This document shows positions 1-5,595 of a stretch of DNA of 5,595 nucleotides, piece after piece. Below the pieces are notes generated by a model. It searched no databases. It saw only the letters and a list, made by a program, of their open reading frames with translations, and was not told the DNA's origin. Position 1 is the stretch's first letter, and every line of letters begins with the position of its first letter. Source of the DNA: Prevotella sp. (GTDB taxonomy: Bacteria > Bacteroidota > Bacteroidia > Bacteroidales > Bacteroidaceae); contig JAJPZD010000274.1 in assembly GCA_021204605.1 (NCBI GenBank), positions 1-5,595 of the forward strand. Reading direction: 5' to 3'. A program made the position numbers and the translations under genes.

Positions 1-1112
1 CTGACAACGGGTATGCCGTAAGGACAGCCAAGACGCAGAAAGCGGATTTACAGTCTTCTTATCCTGCCACCATTACCGGTGTTCAAGATGTTGAAATCCG
101 ACCGAAAATTTCAGGATTTATCACTAAGATATGCGTTAGTGAGGGTCAGGTAATCAAACAAGGACAACTCATGTTCGTCATAGATAATGTAACCTACGAG
201 GCTGCCGTCCGCCAGACTAAAGCTGCCGTCGCCGCAGCCGAAGCGCAGCTTAACACTGCTAAACTGACCTACGAAAACAGTCAGAAATTGTTTGAGAACA
301 ACGTTATTGGTTCTTACGAACTGCAGTCCGCTAAGAACTCTTACGACTCCGCAGAGGCTGCTTTGGCACAGGCACAGGCTAACTATGTGTCGGCTAAGCA
401 AAATCTTGACTTCTGCTACATCACGAGTCCTGTAAATGGCGTCGTCGGCGACCTCCCTTACAAGGTGGGCGCTTTGGTAAGCTCTTCCAACGAAGACCCA
501 CTTACCACGGTTTCCGACATCGAGACTATGGAGGTTTACTTCTCCATGACTGAAAAAGACCTTCTCAATTTGACAAGGGAAAGTGGTGGTATTCATACCG
601 CAATAAACGATTACCCACCAGTACAGTTGCAGCTTGCCGATGGCACTCTGTACGACCATGAGGGAAAGGTTTCCACCATCAGCGGTGTTATCGATCAGAC
701 AATGGGTTCTGTACTCGTAAAAGCAATCTTCGCCAACCCCGACCACCTCTTGAAGAGCGGTGGGTCAGGCAGTATCCTCGTGCCTTACACTCTTGAAAAT
801 ACAATCATCATCCCACAGGCTGCAGTAGCACAGGTGCAAGACCAGTATTTCATTTATATATTAGGTAAAGACAACAAGGTGAAATATACTGCCATAACCG
901 TGGATCCTAACGACGACGGTGTCAACTACATTGTTACAGGTGGTCTCAAAGCCGGCGACAAGTTTGTCGTTAGCGGTATTACATCCCTCTCCGACGGTAT
1001 GGAGATTACTCCTCTCACCGAAGAAGAATATAAGAAGAAAATCGAAGACACCAAGGCTATGGGTAGCGACCAGGATGACTTGGGCAAGTTGAAGGACGAC
1101 CTTACGAAGTAA
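1..1112 (+). CDS. RND efflux periplasmic adaptor (membrane fusion protein, AcrA/MexA-like), 5' partial
   Basis: Adaptor subunit that links the inner-membrane pump encoded next to the outer-membrane channel encoded third. The reading frame is open from the window edge (first whole codon at 3) to the TAA at 1110-1112, giving 369 visible residues; the ATG at 171 is internal, because conserved adaptor sequence continues upstream of it in frame. Counting visible residues: about 31-61 is the first half of the lipoyl (biotinyl-like) domain (EIRPKISGFI, then EGQVIKQGQ); about 64-135 is an Ala/Gln/Lys-rich alpha-helical coiled-coil hairpin turning near 99-106 (NNVIGSYE); 140-160 is the second lipoyl half (TSPVNGVVGDLPYKVGALVS); the beta-barrel follows, and the membrane-proximal domain starts near IIIPQAAV at 268. 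The C-terminal end is charged (Lys/Asp/Glu). By comparison with the family only about 25-45 residues are missing, normally a signal peptide with a lipoprotein cysteine, which cannot be confirmed here. The pump gene starts 35 bases downstream, so the two are probably co-transcribed. Substrate cannot be inferred from this subunit. Confidence 0.95.
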   Translation, partial: DNGYAVRTAKTQKADLQSSYPATITGVQDVEIRPKISGFITKICVSEGQVIKQGQLMFVIDNVTYEAAVRQTKAAVAAAEAQLNTAKLTYENSQKLFENNVIGSYELQSAKNSYDSAEAALAQAQANYVSAKQNLDFCYITSPVNGVVGDLPYKVGALVSSSNEDPLTTVSDIETMEVYFSMTEKDLLNLTRESGGIHTAINDYPPVQLQLADGTLYDHEGKVSTISGVIDQTMGSVLVKAIFANPDHLLKSGGSGSILVPYTLENTIIIPQAAVAQVQDQYFIYILGKDNKVKYTAITVDPNDDGVNYIVTGGLKAGDKFVVSGITSLSDGMEITPLTEEEYKKKIEDTKAMGSDQDDLGKLKDDLTK

Positions 1113-1147
1113 TTGTTCAATCAGTTAACTGTTTAAATTAGAAGATA
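1113..1147 (+). other. Adaptor-pump intergenic gap, no terminator
   Basis: AT-rich 35-base spacer between the adaptor stop and the pump start. It has no stem-plus-T-run terminator, which supports read-through into the pump gene. It contains a perfect 10-base palindrome, CAGTTAACTG, at 1122-1131. Before the pump ATG the only purine-rich stretch is AGAAG at 1140-1144, three bases from the start; that is too weak and too close for a normal Shine-Dalgarno site, and the A/T-rich leader is typical of Bacteroidota, which rely little on such sites. Confidence 0.6.
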
Positions 1148-4100
1148 ATGAGATTTGATAACTTTATAAAACGCCCTGTTCTATCCACTGTCATCTCTAT
1201 CATTTTGGTGATTTTGGGTCTGATAGGAATTGTTTCGCTGCCTATCGAGCAGTATCCTGACGTTGCCCCACCGACGGTGATGGTGAGGGCTACCTATCAG
1301 GGAGCGAATGCCGAAACAGTGCTTAACTCCGTGCTTGCACCTTTGGAGGAGCAGATCAACGGTGTTGAGGGTATGACTTACATGACATCATCGGCAACCA
1401 ACGATGGTTCCGCTACAATACAGGTATATTTCAAACAGGGAATGAATGCGGATATGGCGCAGGTTAACGTACAGAATCGTGTGTCACAAGCCGAATCGTT
1501 GCTGCCGGCGGAGGTTACGCAGGCCGGTGTCACCGTGATGAAACGACAGACTTCCACCGTGCTCTTCATGTCGTTCACCAGCGACGGGCGTTACGATGAC
1601 AAGTTCCTCTACAACTATGCTAACATCAATATCATTCCGGCTATCAAGCGTGTCGATGGAGTTGGTGAGGTTCAGGCTCTTGGTGATGCCCTTTACTCTA
1701 TGCGTTTGTGGCTCGACCCTGTGAAGATGAAGAATCACAACCTTATCCCTTCGGATATTACAACCGTTCTTTCAGAGCAGAACATTGAGGCTGCGCCTGG
1801 TAAGTTCGGTGAGACAAGTGATAAGCAATACGAATATACCATCAACTATAAGGGACGTCTGAAAACGCCGGAGGAATTCGCCGACATGGTGATTTCCGCT
1901 GATCCTAACGGTCAATTGGTACGTGTGAAAGATGTGGCTACCGTAGAGACTGGTAAGCAGGCTTACGCTATCAAGAGTGTGTTCAACAACAATCCTGCCG
2001 TGCCTATTATGATCACACAGACTGCCGGCTCCAATGCGAATAATATCGTGAAAGGTATCAAAGCCGTACTTGCCGATCAGGAAAAGTCATACCCTCCTGG
2101 AATGAAGATGGAGTATATGCAGGATGTAACAGAGTTCCTCTATGCTTCTATTGAGGACCTTATCAAGACTCTCATCGAGACGTTTATCCTCGTGTTTATC
2201 GTGGTGTATATCTTCTTGCAGGACTTCCGCTCCACGCTCATCCCGCTTATCGCGGTGCCGGTATCTCTTGTGGGAACATTCTTCTTCCTTTATGTATTCG
2301 GCTTCTCGCTTAACTTGCTTACGCTCTCCGCTCTCGTGCTTGCTATTGCGATTGTGGTCGATGATGCGATTGTGGTCGTCGAGGCTGTCCACGCCAAGCT
2401 GGACTTAGGATATAAATCCGCACTGCAAGCCTCTTTGGATGCCATGGGTGAGATTTCCGGCGCTATTATCTCCATTACTCTTGTGATGGCCTCAGTGTTC
2501 ATCCCTGTCTCCTTCATCGGTGGTACGTCTGGTGTATTCTACAAGGAGTTTGGTATCACTATGGCTATCGCCATCGTCATCTCGGCTGTCAATGCGTTGA
2601 CGCTGTCTCCGGCTATGTGCGCCGTTTTGCTGAAACCGAAGAACGCCGATGGCACTGAGCGCAAGATGTCAATGCTTGACAGATTCCATGTCTCTTTCAA
2701 CACTGTATATAATAAGGTGTTGGACAAATATAAGAAAAATGTTCGCCGACTTGTTGAGAGACCGATACTTTCTCTGATTATTGTTGTCATCGGTATCGTA
2801 GTTCTTGTTTACACGGCTACGACAACGAGAACTGGTCTTATCCCTGATGAGGATACAGGTACTGTGTTCGCCACCGTATCAACAGCGCCTGGTACAAGTG
2901 CGGAGAAAACCAATGAATATTTGAGTACTATCGACTCTATGTTCGCTACCAACCCGGCTGTACAAGGACGTGCTCAAATCGTAGGTTACAACTTCGTGGC
3001 TGGGCAGGGCTCCAACCAAGGTACGTTCATTCTCAAGCTGAAGCCTTTCGCTGAACGTAATAGTAAGGAATCAATAATGAAATATCTTGGTGTTCATAAC
3101 CTCGGCTCCACTATGGTGCTCGGTATGATCTACAAGCAGACTGGTGCGTTGAAAGGCGCACAGGTGCTCGCATTCCAACCGCCTATGGTACAGGGCTTCT
3201 CCGTAACGAGCGGTTTAACATTGTCTATGGAGGACCGTACCGGTGGTGATGTCAACGACTTCTTCAACACCACGCAGAATTTCTTGACAGAGTTGAACAA
3301 ACGTCCGGAAATCACCAACGCCATGACTTCCTACGACTCTAAATATCCACAATACTATCTTGACGTGGATGTAGCAAAGTGTAAGCAGAGCGGTGTCAGT
3401 CCAAGCACTGTGTTGTCAACTATGCAAGGCTACTACGGCGGTCTCTACGCTTCCAACTATAACATTTATGGTAAGCTTTGCCGTGTTATGGTTCAGGCTG
3501 ATCCGGAACAACGTGCCGACCTCAAAAGCCTCAGCAACATTTATGTACGCACTTCTTCCGGCATGGCGCCTATAAACGAGTTCGTTACAATATCCAAGAT
3601 GTACGGTCCGCAGGAAATCGACCGTTTCAACTTGTTTACGGCTATCAACGTGAACGCAGCGGCAAGCAACGGTTACTCATCAGGAGACGCCATCAAGGCT
3701 ATCGAGGAGGTGGCAAGCACCAACCTGCCTGCTGGCGTTACTTACGAGTACTCCGGTCTTACTCGTTCCGAGCAGGAATCGAGCAACTCCACGATGATTA
3801 TCTTCGTTCTCTGTCTCTTGTTCGTTTACCTTATTCTTAGTGCACAGTACGAAAGCTACATCCTGCCGTTGTCGGTAATCCTCTCCATACCTTTCGGTAT
3901 AGCCGGTGCGTTCATCTTCACGAACATCTTCGGTAAGAACAACGATATCTATATGCAGATCGCATTGATTATGCTTATCGGACTTCTTGCGAAAAACGCC
4001 ATCCTTATCGTACAGTTCGCACTTGAACGCCGTATGACCGGTATGGCAATCTCGTGGGCTGCTGTCCTCGGTGCTACCGCCCGTCTGCGTCCTATTCTTA

Positions 4101-4387
4101 TGACCTCCTTGGCTATGATCATCGGTCTTTTGCCTTTGCTTATCCCAGTAGGTGTAGGTTACAACGGAAACATGACACTTGGTGCGGCTGCCGTCGGCGG
4201 TATGCTTATCGGTATGCTCTGCCAGATTATGGTGGTGCCGGCTCTCTTCTACATTTTCGAGCGTTTGCAGGAGAAGTTCAAACCTCTACAGTTCGAAGAC
4301 AATGTGGCTTCTGTCGATACGGAACTGATGCAATACACACGTCCATTAGAAACGCTGAATAATGAAAACAATGATGAAAAAGAATAA
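1148..4387 (+). CDS. RND efflux pump, inner-membrane permease subunit (HAE1 family, AcrB/MexB-like)
   Basis: Proton-driven antiporter, expected to work as a homotrimer that captures amphiphilic compounds (drugs, dyes, detergents, bile-type compounds in relatives) and passes them to the outer-membrane channel. It has 1079 residues, slightly longer than AcrB (1049). The ATG at 1148 gives the canonical start MRFDNFIKRPVLSTVI and the LPIEQYPDVAPP motif at 31-42. Twelve membrane segments fall at about 10-31, 338-357, 363-384, 389-412, 434-458, 466-493, 538-558, 881-899, 904-925, 933-957, 983-1000 and 1008-1036, with large periplasmic porter/docking loops after TM1 and TM7. The proton relay is complete: Asp405-Asp406 in TM4, Lys949 in TM10, and Arg979 and Thr986 around TM11, matching AcrB D407/D408, K940, R971 and T978. 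A glycine-rich loop near 613-625 (YNFVAGQGSNQG) sits where AcrB has its switch loop. The VDDAIVVVE motif with the paired Asp marks the HAE1 type rather than a heavy-metal (HME) pump. The acidic C-terminal tail from about 1037 is longer than in AcrB. No frameshift or internal stop is seen. Exact substrates are unknown. Confidence 0.98.
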   Translation: MRFDNFIKRPVLSTVISIILVILGLIGIVSLPIEQYPDVAPPTVMVRATYQGANAETVLNSVLAPLEEQINGVEGMTYMTSSATNDGSATIQVYFKQGMNADMAQVNVQNRVSQAESLLPAEVTQAGVTVMKRQTSTVLFMSFTSDGRYDDKFLYNYANINIIPAIKRVDGVGEVQALGDALYSMRLWLDPVKMKNHNLIPSDITTVLSEQNIEAAPGKFGETSDKQYEYTINYKGRLKTPEEFADMVISADPNGQLVRVKDVATVETGKQAYAIKSVFNNNPAVPIMITQTAGSNANNIVKGIKAVLADQEKSYPPGMKMEYMQDVTEFLYASIEDLIKTLIETFILVFIVVYIFLQDFRSTLIPLIAVPVSLVGTFFFLYVFGFSLNLLTLSALVLAIAIVVDDAIVVVEAVHAKLDLGYKSALQASLDAMGEISGAIISITLVMASVFIPVSFIGGTSGVFYKEFGITMAIAIVISAVNALTLSPAMCAVLLKPKNADGTERKMSMLDRFHVSFNTVYNKVLDKYKKNVRRLVERPILSLIIVVIGIVVLVYTATTTRTGLIPDEDTGTVFATVSTAPGTSAEKTNEYLSTIDSMFATNPAVQGRAQIVGYNFVAGQGSNQGTFILKLKPFAERNSKESIMKYLGVHNLGSTMVLGMIYKQTGALKGAQVLAFQPPMVQGFSVTSGLTLSMEDRTGGDVNDFFNTTQNFLTELNKRPEITNAMTSYDSKYPQYYLDVDVAKCKQSGVSPSTVLSTMQGYYGGLYASNYNIYGKLCRVMVQADPEQRADLKSLSNIYVRTSSGMAPINEFVTISKMYGPQEIDRFNLFTAINVNAAASNGYSSGDAIKAIEEVASTNLPAGVTYEYSGLTRSEQESSNSTMIIFVLCLLFVYLILSAQYESYILPLSVILSIPFGIAGAFIFTNIFGKNNDIYMQIALIMLIGLLAKNAILIVQFALERRMTGMAISWAAVLGATARLRPILMTSLAMIIGLLPLLIPVGVGYNGNMTLGAAAVGGMLIGMLCQIMVVPALFYIFERLQEKFKPLQFEDNVASVDTELMQYTRPLETLNNENNDEKE
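2347..2378 (+). repeat. 14-base direct repeat inside the pump gene (TM4 codons)
   Basis: TGCGATTGTGGTCG occurs at 2347-2360 and again at 2365-2378, an 18-base (six-codon) period. It encodes the adjacent segments AIVVDD and AIVVVE (residues 401-412), which include the proton-relay aspartates 405-406. The protein motif is conserved in the family, so the DNA repeat may simply reflect similar codon choices. Confidence 0.7.
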
Positions 4388-5595
4388 TATATTACTAATG
4401 ATTTCCGCAGCTGTTATTCTCTGCAGCTGTGGAATCTACGGAAAATATGAAAGACCTGACGTGAACACTGAAGGACTGGTGCGCGACGTGGTTTCTAACA
4501 CTGATACATTGGTGGTTACTGATACGGCAAGCTTCGGCAACCTGCCATGGAGAAGCGTATTCACAGACCCACAGCTGCAGTCGCTCATCGAGATGGGACT
4601 TTCACACAATGTTGACATGCTCAACGCGGCGTTGAACGTGAAAATGGTTGAGGCTCAACTGTTGGCCTCAAAATTGGCTTTCGTTCCCTCATTTAACTTC
4701 TCACCATCGGGGACTATCTCCTCTTGGGACGGCAACAAGGCGACTAAGACTTACTCCCTGCCTATCAACGCAAGCTGGAGTATTGACCTCTTCGGCAACC
4801 TCATGAACCAGAAACGCAGCGCACAGAAGGCTCTCTTGGCGACAAAGGATTACCAGCTTGTGGTAAAGACTAACCTTATTGCCAACATCGCTAATATGTA
4901 CTACACCCTTATGATGCTCGACAAGCAACTTGAGATTGTTGACGATATGACGGGCCTCACAAAAGACACGTGGGACATGATGAAACTGCAGAAGGAACTT
5001 GGCAACACGCGTGAGACCAGTGTGCTCAGCGCTGAGGCCAACTACTATTCTGTGTTGACACAGGCTGCTGACCTCAAACGACAGATCCGTGAGACTGAGA
5101 ACTCCATGTCGCTGCTGTTGGGACAGGCTGCCCAGACTATCAGTCGTGGCAAACTCGAAGACCAGTCTCTGCCGACAGAGTTCAGCACAGGTATCGCCAT
5201 CAGCATGCTCAACAACCGACCTGACGTTCACTATGCGGAGATGAGCCTCGCTCAGTGCTTCTACGATGTAAAGACTGCCCGCTCTAAGTTCTATCCAAGC
5301 ATTACTATCAGTGGCTCCGGTGCTTTTACCAACAGTTCCGGTGTTGCAATAGTAAATCCGGGAAAATGGCTCCTTAGTGCAGTAGGTAGTCTTGTGCAGC
5401 CGATATTCATGAACGGACAGCTCATTGCCAACCTGAAAGTTGCCAAGGCACAGGAAGAGCAGGCTTACAACACATGGCAGAACGCAATCCTCTCTGCCGG
5501 CAGCGAGGTCAGCAATGCTCTTGTTCTTTACAACTCTTCTGACGAGAAGAGCCAGTTGGAGGCTAAGCAGGTGGAAAGTCTGAAGAAAAACGTTG
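4371..5595 (+). CDS. RND efflux outer-membrane lipoprotein channel (TolC/NodT-type factor), 3' partial
   Basis: Outer-membrane exit duct of the tripartite pump, expected to be a trimer with a beta-barrel in the outer membrane and an alpha-barrel reaching into the periplasm. 408 codons are visible and the frame is still open at the window edge; the family usually has about 450-490 residues, so roughly 45-80 are missing. With the start at 4371, residues 1-20 form a lipoprotein signal peptide: basic MMKKNN, a hydrophobic core, then the lipobox L17-C18-S19-C20, with Cys20 the likely lipidated residue, followed by GIYGKYERP. Family marks follow: LPWRSVFTDPQLQSLI (58-73), the long amphipathic helix LNAALNVKMVEAQLLASK (84-101), SWSIDLFG (135-142), LNNRPDV (280-286) opening the second of the two repeated OEP halves, and QPIFMNGQL (343-351). 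In-frame ATGs at 4362 and 4374 are alternative starts; none has a convincing Shine-Dalgarno site. The gene overlaps the last 17 bases of the pump gene in another frame, which suggests coupled translation. Confidence 0.95.
   Translation, partial: MMKKNNILLMISAAVILCSCGIYGKYERPDVNTEGLVRDVVSNTDTLVVTDTASFGNLPWRSVFTDPQLQSLIEMGLSHNVDMLNAALNVKMVEAQLLASKLAFVPSFNFSPSGTISSWDGNKATKTYSLPINASWSIDLFGNLMNQKRSAQKALLATKDYQLVVKTNLIANIANMYYTLMMLDKQLEIVDDMTGLTKDTWDMMKLQKELGNTRETSVLSAEANYYSVLTQAADLKRQIRETENSMSLLLGQAAQTISRGKLEDQSLPTEFSTGIAISMLNNRPDVHYAEMSLAQCFYDVKTARSKFYPSITISGSGAFTNSSGVAIVNPGKWLLSAVGSLVQPIFMNGQLIANLKVAKAQEEQAYNTWQNAILSAGSEVSNALVLYNSSDEKSQLEAKQVESLKKNV
4403..4434 (+). other. Potential mRNA hairpin over the lipobox codons of the channel gene
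   Basis: The arm TTCCGCAGCTG (4403-4413) can pair with CAGCTGTGGAA (4424-4434) around a 10-base loop: 11 pairs, one of them a G-U wobble (4407 with 4430). It begins 15 bases after the pump stop codon and about 32 bases into the channel coding region. No T-run follows (next bases TCTACGG), so it does not look like an intrinsic terminator. Whether it folds or matters in vivo is unknown; it could affect relative expression or stability of the pump and channel parts of the transcript, or be chance. Confidence 0.35.

Noticed and set aside
171..173. ATG as start of the adaptor gene
   Set aside because: The same frame stays open to the window edge and encodes the first half of the lipoyl domain upstream, so this Met is internal and the gene is simply cut by the window.
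111..746. 211-codon open frame on the - strand, opposite the adaptor gene
   Set aside because: It lies wholly antisense to conserved adaptor domains, its translation resembles no family I know, and it has no start context or partner genes. It is best explained by codon bias of the + strand gene.
4054..4362. 102-codon + strand frame inside the end of the pump gene
   Set aside because: It is an out-of-frame reading of conserved TM11-TM12 codons, with a Cys/Arg/Tyr-rich composition typical of frame-shifted membrane-protein genes.
4388..4440. Rho-independent terminator after the pump gene
   Set aside because: The hairpin at 4403-4434 lies inside the channel coding sequence and is not followed by a T-run, and the downstream gene belongs to the same complex, so termination there would make little sense.
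4701..5231. 176-codon open frame on the - strand, opposite the channel gene
   Set aside because: It is antisense to clear TolC/NodT family sequence, with no recognisable domain or signal; a shadow frame.
1..5595. Mobile element, CRISPR array, tRNA/rRNA or a novel defence or biosynthetic system
   Set aside because: Coding sequence of three recognised efflux genes fills the window except for 35 bases; no terminal repeats, transposase, spaced repeats or RNA gene were seen.

Overview
The window is a three-gene segment of a chromosomal-type RND (resistance-nodulation-division) tripartite efflux operon. All genes are on the + strand and coding fills almost the whole window. Wording of the proteins (the ID-N-V-T-Y stretch and coiled-coil phrasing of the adaptor, the C-G-I-Y lipoprotein start of the outer-membrane factor), roughly half G+C, and the absence of clear Shine-Dalgarno sequences before the two visible starts all point to Bacteroidota, most likely a Bacteroidales gut or oral relative of Bacteroides/Prevotella. 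That placement is by recall of the families; no search was run.

Layout: (1) positions 1-1112, periplasmic adaptor (membrane fusion protein), its N-terminus cut off by the window edge; (2) 1113-1147, a 35-base intergenic gap with no terminator; (3) 1148-4387, complete inner-membrane RND pump of the hydrophobe/amphiphile (HAE1, AcrB-like) type, 1079 residues, with the whole proton-relay residue set; (4) about 4371-5595, outer-membrane TolC/NodT-type lipoprotein channel, overlapping the end of the pump gene and cut off at its C-terminus by the window edge.

Together the three products would form an inner membrane-periplasm-outer membrane conduit: the pump takes amphiphilic compounds from the periplasm or inner membrane using the proton gradient, the adaptor seals pump to channel, and the channel releases substrate outside. 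The tight spacing and gene overlap imply one transcript. Any promoter and regulator lie upstream of the window, so substrate and inducer cannot be told from here.

I looked for an undescribed system and did not find one: this is a well-known operon type with intact genes. The items worth a second look are small: an 11-base-pair potential mRNA hairpin in the signal-peptide codons of the channel gene, the overlapping pump/channel junction with three in-frame start codons, a near-tandem DNA repeat across the proton-relay aspartates, a long acidic tail on the pump, and a short palindrome in the only intergenic gap.
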